This document shows, one piece after another, positions 46,985-59,411 of a DNA stretch of 64,000 nt. The first letter of the stretch is position 1; the number at the start of each line of letters is the position of its first letter. A model generated the notes under the pieces. The model made no database searches. It was not told the origin of the DNA and was given only the letters and a program-made list of their open reading frames with translations. The translations under genes were made by a program, and so were the position numbers. The DNA comes from Mycobacterium sp. 155 (GTDB lineage Bacteria > Actinomycetota > Actinomycetes > Mycobacteriales > Mycobacteriaceae), in the NCBI RefSeq assembly GCF_000373905.1, contig NZ_KB892705.1, forward strand, positions 310,001-374,000. Reading direction: 5' to 3'.

Positions 46985-47383
46985 ATGGTCGACCCGGGAC
47001 ATGTGTTCCGTCGTGCATTCTCCTGGCTACCTGCACAGTTTGCCTCCCAGAACGATGCGCCGGTGGGCGCGCCGCGCCAGTTCGGGTCCACCGAGCACCT
47101 GTCGACCGAGGCCATTGCGGCATTCGCGGACGGCGAGCTTCGGATGACCGCGCACCTTCGGGCAGCGCACCATCTCTCCCTGTGCCCCGAATGCGCGGCC
47201 GAGGTGGACGCTCAGTGGCAGGCGCGTGCGGCGTTGCGGGACTCGTGCCCGATCTCCATTCCTCATACATTGTTGGGCATGTTGTCGCAGATACCGCACC
47301 ATGCGCCGCAGCAATCTGCCGAGTGGCCGGAGCAAGAGGAGTTTGCTGACGACCCGACTCGGGCTCGGCGCAAGCGCCGGTAG
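46985..47383 (+). CDS. rseA: Anti-sigma-E factor RseA
   Basis: A 132-residue cytosolic anti-sigma factor with the zinc-binding ZAS motif HX3CX2C (HLSLCPEC, about residues 63-70). It holds SigE inactive until redox change or regulated proteolysis (by phosphorylation in M. tuberculosis) releases it. ATG 46985 has GAGGAG about 8 nt upstream and is preferred to the earlier in-frame codon at 46964. No membrane segment, as for the mycobacterial protein. Confidence 0.93.
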   Translation: MVDPGHVFRRAFSWLPAQFASQNDAPVGAPRQFGSTEHLSTEAIAAFADGELRMTAHLRAAHHLSLCPECAAEVDAQWQARAALRDSCPISIPHTLLGMLSQIPHHAPQQSAEWPEQEEFADDPTRARRKRR

Positions 47384-48955
<1,572 letters not shown>

Positions 48956-48958
48956 ATC

Positions 48959-49363
48959 GTGTTCGCCAACATCGGGTGGGGCGAGATGCTCGTGCTGGTG
49001 ATCGCCGGCCTGGTGATTCTCGGCCCGGAACGTCTCCCCGGTGCGATCCGCTGGACCTCTGGCGCACTGCGCCAGGTCCGTGACTACGTCAGCGGTGCCA
49101 CCAGCCAACTGCGTGAAGACCTCGGTCCGGAGTTCGAAGACCTGCGTGAACCTTTGGCTGAGCTGCAGAAGTTGCGGGGTATGACGCCGCGCGCGGCCAT
49201 CGCCAAACACCTGCTCGATGGTGACGACTCGTTCCTCACCGGAAAGTTCGACGACAAAAAGTTCGACGACAAGCAGGCACACGAGCCATTGCCGCCGGCA
49301 TCGCCCCCGGCTCCGCTCCAGCAGAAGCCGAGTGGGACGGTGTTCGACCCCGACGCCACCTGA
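48959..49363 (+). CDS. tatB: Sec-independent translocase subunit TatB
   Basis: A 134-residue twin-arginine translocase component. N-terminal membrane helix with the family start [27 protein letters not shown], followed by an amphipathic helix and a polar tail. The tail has a tandem repeat [10 protein letters not shown] and a Pro-rich end. GTG 48959 is 3 nt after htrA. Matches Rv1224. TatA and TatC are not in this window. Confidence 0.95.
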   Translation: MFANIGWGEMLVLVIAGLVILGPERLPGAIRWTSGALRQVRDYVSGATSQLREDLGPEFEDLREPLAELQKLRGMTPRAAIAKHLLDGDDSFLTGKFDDKKFDDKQAHEPLPPASPPAPLQQKPSGTVFDPDAT

Positions 49364-49393
49364 GCGAGGGGCCCGAACCTGCGCTTCTGTTGG

Positions 49394-50536
49394 TCAGCGA
49401 CCAGCCGGATCCAGGCCGAGCGACATCCCAGCCAGACCGCGTTTGCGGCTGGAGAGGGCATCGGCGACTTTGCGCAGTTCCTGGGCTGCGGGTGAGTCGG
49501 GCGCGGACAACACCAGCGGGACACCGTCGTCGCCCGCGGACACCAGCAGTGGATCGATGGGAACCTGACCCAGCAGCGGGACGTCGGCGCCCACGGTGCG
49601 TGTGAGCGATTCGGCCACCTGACGGCCCCCGCCCTCACCGAACAACTGCAGGGTGGTGCCGTCGGGCAGCACCATTCCGGCCATGTTCTCCACGACACCG
49701 GCGATGCGCTGACGGGTCTGGACGGCGATCGCGCCGGCGCGTTCGGCAACCTCGGCCGCAGCCGCCTGGGGTGTGGTCACCACGAGGATCTCCGCGCTGG
49801 GAATCAGCTGTGCCACAGAGATCGCGACGTCACCGGTGCCGGGCGGCAGGTCCAGTAGCAGTACGTCGAGGTCGCCCCAGTACACGTCGGCCAGGAACTG
49901 CTGTAGCGCGCGATGCAGCATGGGACCACGCCACACCACGGGGGTGTTGCCCCGCGTGAACATCGCGATCGAGATGACCTTCACGTCGTGGGCGACCGGC
50001 GGCAGGATCATCGAGTCGACCTGGGTGGGCCGGTCGGCGGTGCCCATCATCCGGGGTACCGAGTGCCCGTAGATGTCGGCGTCGAGCAGCCCGACCGACA
50101 GGCCGCGGGCAGCCATCGCAGCGGCGAGATTGACGGTCACACTGGACTTGCCGACTCCACCCTTGCCGGAGGCCACGGCATACACCCGCGTCAACGAGCT
50201 GGACTGGGCGAACGGGATCACCGGCTCGCGGGAATCGCCGCGGAGTTGCTTGCGCAGTTCGGCGCGCTGCTCGTCGTTCATGACGTCGAGACTCACCTTG
50301 ACCGCACCGGTGCCGGGGACGTCGCTGACGGCCTTGGTGACGCGATCGGTGATCTCGGTCTTCTTCGGGCAGGCCGCGGTGGTCAGGTAGATCTCGACGT
50401 GCACCCCATGGTCGGGCTCGACCGTGACGTTCTTGACCATGCCGACTTCGGTGATGGGACGACGCAGCTCGGGGTCGATCACCTTGGCCAAGGCGGCGCG
50501 GATCGCCGTGTGCAGCTCAGTGGCAGATTCAGACAT
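49394..50536 (-). CDS. mrp: Mrp/NBP35-type P-loop ATPase, Fe-S cluster carrier family
   Basis: A 380-residue protein with an N-terminal MIP18/DUF59 domain (about 1-90) and a deviant Walker A ATPase (ASGKGGVGKSSVTVNLA, about residue 118). Family members carry Fe-S clusters through a C-terminal CXXC; here that place reads ENMAGMVLPDG with no cysteine, so cluster binding by the classic site is unlikely. Matches Rv1229c. ATG 50536 is preferred to the upstream codons because of TAGACT 8 nt before it. Convergent with tatB. Confidence 0.92.
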   Translation of the reverse strand: MSESATELHTAIRAALAKVIDPELRRPITEVGMVKNVTVEPDHGVHVEIYLTTAACPKKTEITDRVTKAVSDVPGTGAVKVSLDVMNDEQRAELRKQLRGDSREPVIPFAQSSSLTRVYAVASGKGGVGKSSVTVNLAAAMAARGLSVGLLDADIYGHSVPRMMGTADRPTQVDSMILPPVAHDVKVISIAMFTRGNTPVVWRGPMLHRALQQFLADVYWGDLDVLLLDLPPGTGDVAISVAQLIPSAEILVVTTPQAAAAEVAERAGAIAVQTRQRIAGVVENMAGMVLPDGTTLQLFGEGGGRQVAESLTRTVGADVPLLGQVPIDPLLVSAGDDGVPLVLSAPDSPAAQELRKVADALSSRKRGLAGMSLGLDPAGR

Positions 50537-50544
50537 CACCGCAG

Positions 50545-50550
50545 AGTCTA
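50545..50550 (-). promoter_or_regulatory. -10 box of mrp
   Basis: TAGACT (minus strand) is 8 nt from the mrp ATG, with no ribosome site between. Confidence 0.4.
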
Positions 50551-50580
50551 CGGCTGCCTTCAAACGCGCCGATTCCGGCG

Positions 50581-51879
50581 TCAGGCCGGGCCCGGTGCGG
50601 GACCGAGCACAGGCGGCATCGGACCGCCCGGCGGCGCGGCGGGCAGGGGAGCGCCGGGTCCATGCTCCGGAGCGGCAGCCGGTGCCGGCGGCTGGTGGTC
50701 TGTCAGGCAGAACACCATGCAGGTGGGTTTAGGCGGTGGCTGCTCCCACGGCGGTATCCACGGCGGCGGGGCTGCGGGTGTGGGAGCGGGGAGGGCCTGC
50801 GCGGGCCCGGGCAGCGGACCGAGCACCTGCCCTGGCGCAAAGCCGGGCACGTCGGCGCCCGTCAGCCGCGCCGCGGTGTCACCACCGCCGAGAACTGGGA
50901 TGAGTGCCATCGGATCGCCGGGTGGCAGGCCTGTGGCATTGACCGGCAGCCCGGGGCCGAGACCTTCGGGATTGTCCAGGTGCGCGTCGCCGATGGGCGG
51001 GATGGTCCCGGTGATCGGGGGCAGGTTCACCGGCACCACGCCGGTGGCGTAAGCCGCCGCCCAGCCCATGACGTTCTGGGCGTAGGCGACCGAGTTGTTG
51101 TAACGCAGAATCGCGGTCATCACCTGTGCTGAATTGCGCAGGTTGAGCCCACCGGCGCACAGGTACCGCGCCGCGGCCAGCGACGCGTCGAAAACATTCT
51201 GCACGTCGGCCTTGCCGTCGCCGTCCGCGTCAGAGGCGAACCTGGCCCAGGTTCCGGGCAGGAACTGCATGGGGCCCATGGCCCTGGCATAGGTGATTCG
51301 GCCGGCCTGGGCGCTTTGCACGATGATCTCGTTGCCGGGCAGCGTGCCGTCCAGCGTGGGACCGTAGATCGGGCGCACCGCGGTTCCGCGGATATCGGTG
51401 GCACCGCCGTTGGCATGCCCGGACTCGATCCGCCCGATACCGGCCAGCAGGTTCCAACTGACGCCGCAGCCGGGGACAGCTGCCGCCATCATCCGATCGG
51501 CGTTGCGGTACGCCGCCAGTGCGATCGACGGAATACCAAGGGCACCTGGGGAATTCACCACGATTGCGGGTGGGGGAGCGGACGTCGTCGCGGTAGCGAT
51601 GTGGAACATCGTCGGCGCCTTCGCCGCGGCGATCACCGCGGGGCCGGACCGGTCGGGCGAGGGTTCGACGGCGGCAAGCGGGGTGATCGCGGCGTCGCGG
51701 ACATTGCTGACCGGTACCGGTCCCGACGCGCCGACCACGCCGGCCAGGATGATGGGGGACAGTGCCGCAACGCCCAGAATGGCGCGCACGCGTGGGCTGG
51801 AAGATGCAGCGGCAGGCGCCAGCCGATCAAGTCGGCGTCGAGCGGCGACTATGAAAGCCGCACCTCCCCCTATGCGCAC
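50581..51879 (-). CDS. Membrane-anchored lytic transglycosylase-like protein (Rv1230c-like)
   Basis: A 432-residue envelope protein. An N-terminal membrane helix (AILGVAALSPIILAGVVGASG, about residues 33-53) is followed by a Pro/Ala linker. The SLT domain (about 115-280) has IPSIALAAYRNADRM, NLLAGIGRIESGHA with the catalytic Glu, AMGPMQFLPGTWARF and VMTAILRYNNSVAYAQNVM. The last 150 residues are extremely Pro-rich. It probably cuts peptidoglycan. GTG 51879 has AGGA about 8 nt upstream. Matches Rv1230c in position. Confidence 0.88.
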   Translation of the reverse strand: MRIGGGAAFIVAARRRLDRLAPAAASSSPRVRAILGVAALSPIILAGVVGASGPVPVSNVRDAAITPLAAVEPSPDRSGPAVIAAAKAPTMFHIATATTSAPPPAIVVNSPGALGIPSIALAAYRNADRMMAAAVPGCGVSWNLLAGIGRIESGHANGGATDIRGTAVRPIYGPTLDGTLPGNEIIVQSAQAGRITYARAMGPMQFLPGTWARFASDADGDGKADVQNVFDASLAAARYLCAGGLNLRNSAQVMTAILRYNNSVAYAQNVMGWAAAYATGVVPVNLPPITGTIPPIGDAHLDNPEGLGPGLPVNATGLPPGDPMALIPVLGGGDTAARLTGADVPGFAPGQVLGPLPGPAQALPAPTPAAPPPWIPPWEQPPPKPTCMVFCLTDHQPPAPAAAPEHGPGAPLPAAPPGGPMPPVLGPAPGPA

Positions 51880-51936
51880 TAACCCGTCCTGACGTCGATT
51901 TCGGCCGACTAACAGATGTGAACCACGTCACCATAC

Positions 51937-52518
51937 CTAGTCCGTTTGTTTCTGTTGTGACAATCGTTCACTGACGGCATCACTGGATTTGGCGGCCCGC
52001 TCCGAGTCGTCGGCTTTGCCGGATCGACCACTGCGTTTAGCCCGCTTTTGCAACCCGTTGATCGCCTCGTGGAGTTCCTCCAATTCGCGACGCAGATAGT
52101 CGCGGGTGGCGACTTCGCCGACCGCAAGGCGCAACGCCGCCAGCTCACGGGCCAGGAACTCGGTGTCGGCCTTGGTCTGCTCGGCCCGCCGCCGGTCTTC
52201 CTCCAGGGCCACCCGGTCACGGTTCTCCTGCCGGTTCTGCGCCAACAGGATCAGCGGGGCCGCATAGGCGGCCTGGGTGGAGAATGCCAGGTTGAGCAGG
52301 ATGAACGGGTACGGGTCCCACTGCAGCTTGATGGATACCAGGTTCAGCGCGATCCAGACCACCACGATGACCGTCTGGATGGTCAGATAGCGCCCGGTGC
52401 CCAGGAACCGTGCGATGGACTCACTGAACCGGCCCACTGCCTCGATGTCGACGTGAAACCGGAAGCCGCGCGTGGTGCGCGGGGTGTCCAGCCGCTGACG
52501 CGCCGACAGGTCGCTCAT
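51937..52518 (-). CDS. DUF1003 membrane protein (Rv1231c-like)
   Basis: A 193-residue protein with two membrane helices (about residues 45-63 and 70-92) around QWDPYPFILLNLAFSTQAAYAAPLILLAQNRQ, the DUF1003 signature. A long charged helical region, likely coiled coil (EEDRRRAEQTKADTEFLARELAALR), leads to a Lys/Ser-rich tail. Function unknown. It overlaps the upstream MgtE-N/CBS gene by 4 bp, so they form an operon and may work together. Confidence 0.9.
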   Translation of the reverse strand: MSDLSARQRLDTPRTTRGFRFHVDIEAVGRFSESIARFLGTGRYLTIQTVIVVVWIALNLVSIKLQWDPYPFILLNLAFSTQAAYAAPLILLAQNRQENRDRVALEEDRRRAEQTKADTEFLARELAALRLAVGEVATRDYLRRELEELHEAINGLQKRAKRSGRSGKADDSERAAKSSDAVSERLSQQKQTD

Positions 52519-53801
52519 GAGCCCGTCACCGGCAGGGTGGGTTCTTCGCTCTCACGCCAGTCGTCAGGGAGCAGGTGATCCAGCACATCGTCGACCGATA
52601 CCGCGCCGAGCAGATGGTTCTCCTCGTCGACGACCGGACCGCACACAAGGTTGTACGCGGCGAAGTAGCGGGTGACCACGGCCAGCGGATCCTCGGGACC
52701 GAGATTGGGCAGATCAGTGTCGACGATGCCGCTGACCAGCGCGGCCGGCGGCTCGCGCAGCAGCCGCTGCAGATGTACACAGCCCAGGTAGTGGCCCGTC
52801 GGGGTGGCGGTCGGCGGCCGGGTGACGAATACCAGCGACGCCAGCGCGGGCGTCAGGTCCGGGTCGCGCACTCGCGCCAGGGCCTCGGCCACGGTGGTGT
52901 CCGGGGCCAGCACGATCGGTTCGGAGGTCATCAAACCGCCCGCGGTGTCCGGCGAGTGTGACAGCAGCCGTCGCACGTCCTCGGAGTCCTCGGGGTCCAT
53001 GCGGCCCAGCAGCACCTCGGCGTCGGCCGGGGTCAAGGTGCCCAGGAGGTCCGCGGCGTCGTCAGGGTCCATCGCCTCGAGTACGTCGGCCGCCCGTTCG
53101 GTGTTGAGTTGCCCCAGCACCTGGGCCTGTTCGTCCTCGGGCAGCTCTTGCAGCACGTCCGCCAGACGTTCGTCGTCGAGTGCGCGGAACAGCTCGTAGC
53201 GGCGCTTGGCGGGTAGCTCGCGCAACGCCTCGGCCACCTCCACGGGCCGCTGCCCCTCGAACTGCTCCAGCAACGACGCGACACCCTGGTCCGGCATCGC
53301 GAGCCCGGACGGGGTGAGCCCCTGGACGTTCTGCCAGTCCACCACGTGGATATTGCTGCGCCGGCCCAGTCGACGTTGCTGGCGTACCGCGACCCGGGTG
53401 ACCATCCAGTCCCTGGTGCGGGTCTGCTCGATGCCGAGATCGGTTACCACGACGTCGGTACCGGCGAGCTGCGGAAGGTCCGGATCGTCCACCCGCACGC
53501 GGGTCTCCACCACTTGGCCGAGCACCAGCACCTCACCGGGCCGCTGGGCGAAGCGGCGCACCGACACGCTGCCCGTGGCCAGGGTCACCGAGCCGGGCTC
53601 GATCGCGGTCACCCGCAGGATCGGTACGAAAATTCTTCGCCGCGTGAGCAATTCGACCACCAGCCCGAGAACGCGGGGCTGCTGGCGCACGATACTGATG
53701 CTGATCACCACATCACGGACACGGCCGATGGACTCCCCATCGGGGCCCAGCACGACCATGCCCGCGAGCCGGGCTGCGTAGACCCTGTTCACGGCCGCCA
53801 T
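52515..53801 (-). CDS. PRC-barrel/MgtE-N/CBS-domain protein without a channel domain (Rv1232c-like)
   Basis: A 428-residue soluble protein. PRC-barrel-like segments (about 5-120) are followed by an MgtE N-terminal superhelix (EQFEGQRPVEVAEALRELPAKRRYELFRALDDERL, about 200-300). A CBS pair (about 305-415) contains TSEPIVLAPDTTVAEAL and AVSVDDVLDHL. MgtE uses the last two to sense Mg2+, but the channel helices are missing here. It could regulate the DUF1003 partner or sense adenine nucleotides/Mg2+. TACCCT (53809-53814, minus) is 7 nt from the ATG. Confidence 0.88.
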   Translation of the reverse strand: MAAVNRVYAARLAGMVVLGPDGESIGRVRDVVISISIVRQQPRVLGLVVELLTRRRIFVPILRVTAIEPGSVTLATGSVSVRRFAQRPGEVLVLGQVVETRVRVDDPDLPQLAGTDVVVTDLGIEQTRTRDWMVTRVAVRQQRRLGRRSNIHVVDWQNVQGLTPSGLAMPDQGVASLLEQFEGQRPVEVAEALRELPAKRRYELFRALDDERLADVLQELPEDEQAQVLGQLNTERAADVLEAMDPDDAADLLGTLTPADAEVLLGRMDPEDSEDVRRLLSHSPDTAGGLMTSEPIVLAPDTTVAEALARVRDPDLTPALASLVFVTRPPTATPTGHYLGCVHLQRLLREPPAALVSGIVDTDLPNLGPEDPLAVVTRYFAAYNLVCGPVVDEENHLLGAVSVDDVLDHLLPDDWRESEEPTLPVTGS

Positions 53802-53826
53802 GGGTCAAAGGGTAGAGAGTGAGGTC
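53802..53826. promoter_or_regulatory. Divergent start region, MgtE-N/CBS gene / CoA-ester lyase
   Basis: TACCCT (minus, 53809-53814) is 7 nt from the MgtE-N gene ATG. On the plus strand AGAGAGTGAGG lies just before GTG 53827 and could be ribosome site or part of a TAGAGA -10. Confidence 0.4.
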
Positions 53827-54792
53827 GTGGACAACCTGTATCGGCCCCGTCGAACCTGTCTGTCCGTTCCCGGCAGCAGCACCAGGATGATCGAGAAGGC
53901 CAAAAGCCTGCCCGCCGACGAGGTGTTCCTCGACCTGGAGGATGCCGTCGCGCCCGACGCCAAGGCGCAGGCGCGCACCCGGGTGGCCGCGGCGTTGGCC
54001 GAGGACGGCTGGGCCGGCCAGCTGCGGGGGGTGCGGGTCAACGACTGGACGACACCGTGGACGCATGCCGACGTGATCGAGGTGGTCACCGAGGTGGCCC
54101 GCGCGGACGCCGTTCTCGATCTGATCGTGCTGCCCAAGGTGACCGAGGTGGCACACGTCCAAGCGCTGGATCTGCTGCTGACCCAGCTGGAGAAGACGCA
54201 CGGCCTGCCCGTCGGCCGCATCGGAATCGAGCCGCAGATAGAGAACGCACAGGGCCTGACCAACGTCGACGCCATCGCGGCGGGCCCGCGAGTGCAGGCA
54301 CTCGTGTTGGGTCCCGGTGACATGGCGGCCAGCCTCAACATGCGCACCCTGGAGGTCGGCGGGCAGCCGGAGGGCTACGACATCGGCGACGCCCACCACC
54401 ACGTCATGATGCGGATCCTGATCGCCGCGCGCACCCGGGGTGTGAACGCGATCGACGGACCGTACGTGAAGGTGCGTGATGTCGACGGATTCCGGCGGGT
54501 CGCCGGCCGTTCGGCGGCGCTCGGGTATGACGGCAAGTGGGTGTTGCATCCGGACCAGATCTACGCGGGCAACGAGATCTTCAGCCCGCGCCAGGCCGAT
54601 TACGATCACGCTGAGTTGATCCTCGAGGCCTATGAGTGGCACACCTCAGGGGCCGGTGGCGGACGCGGAGCAGTGATGCTCGGTGACGAGATGATCGACG
54701 AGGCCAGCCGCAAGATGGCGCTGGTGGTCGCGGGCAAGGGCCGGGCGGCCGGGATGACGCGACAGGCCCAGCCCTTTCAGCCGCCGAGCTGA
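53827..54792 (+). CDS. HpcH/HpaI-family CoA-ester lyase (citE/malyl-CoA lyase-like)
   Basis: A 321-residue TIM-barrel lyase. Motifs: RRTCLSVPGSSTRMIEKA, DEVFLDLEDAVAPDAKAQAR (Mg2+ and substrate), IGIEPQIENAQGL (metal-binding Glu) and VLGPGDMAASLNM. This resembles L-malyl-CoA/beta-methylmalyl-CoA lyases and citramalyl-CoA lyases more than true citrate lyase beta; no citrate lyase partner genes are nearby. GTG 53827 is preferred over ATG 53800 because of the AGAGAGTGAGG purine stretch and family start. Ends 1 bp from the convergent gene. Confidence 0.88.
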   Translation: MDNLYRPRRTCLSVPGSSTRMIEKAKSLPADEVFLDLEDAVAPDAKAQARTRVAAALAEDGWAGQLRGVRVNDWTTPWTHADVIEVVTEVARADAVLDLIVLPKVTEVAHVQALDLLLTQLEKTHGLPVGRIGIEPQIENAQGLTNVDAIAAGPRVQALVLGPGDMAASLNMRTLEVGGQPEGYDIGDAHHHVMMRILIAARTRGVNAIDGPYVKVRDVDGFRRVAGRSAALGYDGKWVLHPDQIYAGNEIFSPRQADYDHAELILEAYEWHTSGAGGGRGAVMLGDEMIDEASRKMALVVAGKGRAAGMTRQAQPFQPPS

Positions 54793-54793
54793 G

Positions 54794-55438
54794 TCAATAG
54801 GTAGAGCTTGGTGAGGCCGCGACGATGATGATGAAGACCACGATGGCCAGCAGCGGCACCGCTATTCCCACTGCGATTCCGGCGATGGCCAGGCCGCGGC
54901 CGCCCTGGCCGGACTGCTTGATCTGGTTGAGCGCGATGATGCCCATGACGACGCCCGCGATCGACGCTGCGAACCCGCTGAAGCAGAGGAACATCAGCGG
55001 CACCGCGAGCACGGAGGCCACCAGGGATCCGATGGCCAGGCTGTTGTTGGTGCCCGGGGCAGGTCCGCCGTAGCCGCCGTAACCGAGGATCGGATAACCG
55101 TCGGCTCCCGCATACCCCGGTGCGCCGTACGGGGTACTCGGTGGATAGCCCGGCGGCGGATAACCGGGTACGCCGCCGTAGGGCGGAAATGGCGGTGGTG
55201 GTGGCGGGTACGGCGCTCCATAGCCGGCCGGTATCTCCGGAGGTGCCGGATATGAGGGATAACTCGACGGGTAATCGATCGGCGGCACCTCATAAGACGG
55301 TTGCGCTTCGTCGGCCCGCGGCAGATCCTTGGATTGCTCGATCGGAGGTGGTTCATAGCCGCTCGACAACGGTTCTGACGGCAAGGCACTGGGCTCCGAT
55401 GGAGGCGTTTCGCCTGCATAGCCGTCCGGGTTTGTCAT
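54794..55438 (-). CDS. Proline-rich DUF4190 membrane protein
   Basis: A 214-residue protein. The first roughly 135 residues are rich in Pro, Tyr, Gly and Ser (many PPYG/GYPP units), low-complexity and cytosolic. Two membrane helices follow (about 140-165 and 185-207), separated by MGIIALNQIKQSGQGGRGLAIAG, the DUF4190 signature. Such proteins are common in actinobacteria with unknown role. ATG 55438 has TAGGTT 7 nt upstream, so the three codons before it (TTG ATC AGC) are probably not translated. Confidence 0.88.
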   Translation of the reverse strand: MTNPDGYAGETPPSEPSALPSEPLSSGYEPPPIEQSKDLPRADEAQPSYEVPPIDYPSSYPSYPAPPEIPAGYGAPYPPPPPPFPPYGGVPGYPPPGYPPSTPYGAPGYAGADGYPILGYGGYGGPAPGTNNSLAIGSLVASVLAVPLMFLCFSGFAASIAGVVMGIIALNQIKQSGQGGRGLAIAGIAVGIAVPLLAIVVFIIIVAASPSSTY

Positions 55439-55445
55439 GCTGATC

Positions 55446-55451
55446 AACCTA
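55446..55451 (-). promoter_or_regulatory. -10 box of the DUF4190 gene
   Basis: TAGGTT (minus strand) is 7 nt before ATG 55438. Confidence 0.4.
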
Positions 55452-55570
55452 GCGCACGGCTGAGAAGGCGAAGGTCACGTCATTGCGAGGCACCTTTTGT
55501 GGGCGGGGAACGTTGCTGTAACAAGAGCAGTCGGCAGATCGGCCGCTGTACGACAGGAGAGTGAAGATCG

Positions 55571-56083
55571 ATGACGAGCCCATTCCAATCAGGGCCGGCA
55601 GCCGGTGCGACACGAGGCGCACCGCTGCGCGGTGCGTTGCCCACCCCACCCAAGGGATGGCCGATCGGCTCCTACCCGACCTATGCCGAGGCGCAGCGCG
55701 CGGTGGACTATCTGTCCGACCAACAGTTCCCGGTTCAGCAGGTGACTCTGGTCGGCGTCGACCTTATGCAGGTCGAACGGGTCACCGGGCGGCTGAGCTG
55801 GCCCAAGGTGCTCGGTGGCGGTGTGCTTTCGGGCGCCTGGTTGGGCCTGTTCATCGGCCTGATCCTGGGCTTTTTCAGTCCCAATCCGTGGAGCGCGTTG
55901 CTGACGGGTCTGGTCGCCGGTGTCTTCTTCGGACTGATCACGTCGGCGATACCGTACGCGATGGCTCGCGGCACAAGAGATTTCAGTTCGACCATGCAGC
56001 TGGTCGCCGGCCGCTACGACGTGTTGTGCGATCCGCAGAGTGCCGAACAAGGCCGGGATCTGCTGGCACGCTTGAAGATCTGA
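55571..56083 (+). CDS. Conserved membrane protein with GSP17M-like N-terminal domain (Rv1234-like)
   Basis: A 170-residue protein. The N-terminal half (GSYPTYAEAQRAVDYLSDQQFPVQQVTLVGVDLMQVERVTGR, about 32-76) is the general stress protein 17M-like fold. Two or three helices follow (LSGAWLGLFIGLILGFF, LLTGLVAGVFFGLITSAIPYAMA). CAGGAGAG lies about 8 nt before ATG 55571. It is the direct neighbour of lpqY in M. tuberculosis too. Function unknown. Confidence 0.88.
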   Translation: MTSPFQSGPAAGATRGAPLRGALPTPPKGWPIGSYPTYAEAQRAVDYLSDQQFPVQQVTLVGVDLMQVERVTGRLSWPKVLGGGVLSGAWLGLFIGLILGFFSPNPWSALLTGLVAGVFFGLITSAIPYAMARGTRDFSSTMQLVAGRYDVLCDPQSAEQGRDLLARLKI

Positions 56084-56148
56084 GCCCGCTACGCCATCGC
56101 TGACAGGCAGCGTGGCAAAGTTCCCAGATCACGATTGCGACACGCGCG

Positions 56149-58568
<2,420 letters not shown>

Positions 58569-58570
58569 CA

Positions 58571-59407
58571 ATGAGCGAACGGTTAGGTGCGCGCCGCGCA
58601 ACCGGATGGGTTGTCGTCGACGCACTGGTGATTCTCTACGCGTTGTTCCCGGTGCTGTGGATCCTGTCACTGTCACTCAAGCCGACGTCAACGGTCAAGG
58701 ACGGCAAGCTGATCCCGACCCAGATCACCTTCGCCAACTACAAAGGCATCTTCACTGGCGACATCTTCACCTCGGCGCTGGTCAACTCGATCGGCATCGG
58801 GCTGATCACCACAGTGATCGCGGTGGTGGTCGGCGCCATGGCGGCATACGCGGTGGCCCGACTTGTGTTCCCGGGTAAACGGCTGTTGGTCGGTGTCGCC
58901 CTGCTGATCGCGATGTTCCCGCAGATCTCCTTGGTGACACCGCTTTTCAACATCGAGCGCCGGCTCGGCCTGTTCGACACCTGGCCCGGCCTGATCATCC
59001 CGTACATCACCTTCGCGCTGCCTCTGGCCATTTACACGCTCTCGGCGTTCTTCCGGGAGATCCCGTGGGATCTGGAAAAAGCCGCGAAGATGGACGGCGC
59101 CACGCCGGCGCAGGCATTCCGGAAGGTCATCGCCCCGCTGGCGGCGCCCGGCATCGTTACCGCGGCCATCCTGGTGTTCATCTTCGCGTGGAACGATCTG
59201 CTGCTGGCCCTTTCGCTGACGGCGACCCAACGCGCCATCACGGCGCCGGTGGCCATCGCGAACTTCACCGGCAGCTCGCAATTCGAGGAGCCGACCGGCT
59301 CGATCGCGGCCGGTGCCATGGTCATCACGATCCCGATCATTGTCTTTGTCCTGATTTTCCAGCGGCGCATCGTCGCTGGACTGACCTCCGGTGCGGTAAA
59401 GGGGTAG
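58571..59407 (+). CDS. sugB: Trehalose ABC transporter permease SugB
   Basis: A 278-residue MalG-type permease. Helices include [23 protein letters not shown] and [23 protein letters not shown]; the EAA loop is [34 protein letters not shown] 58571 begins 2 nt after the sugA stop. The upstream frame sharing this stop is shadow of sugA. Confidence 0.95.
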   Translation: MSERLGARRATGWVVVDALVILYALFPVLWILSLSLKPTSTVKDGKLIPTQITFANYKGIFTGDIFTSALVNSIGIGLITTVIAVVVGAMAAYAVARLVFPGKRLLVGVALLIAMFPQISLVTPLFNIERRLGLFDTWPGLIIPYITFALPLAIYTLSAFFREIPWDLEKAAKMDGATPAQAFRKVIAPLAAPGIVTAAILVFIFAWNDLLLALSLTATQRAITAPVAIANFTGSSQFEEPTGSIAAGAMVITIPIIVFVLIFQRRIVAGLTSGAVKG

Positions 59408-59411
59408 TTGG

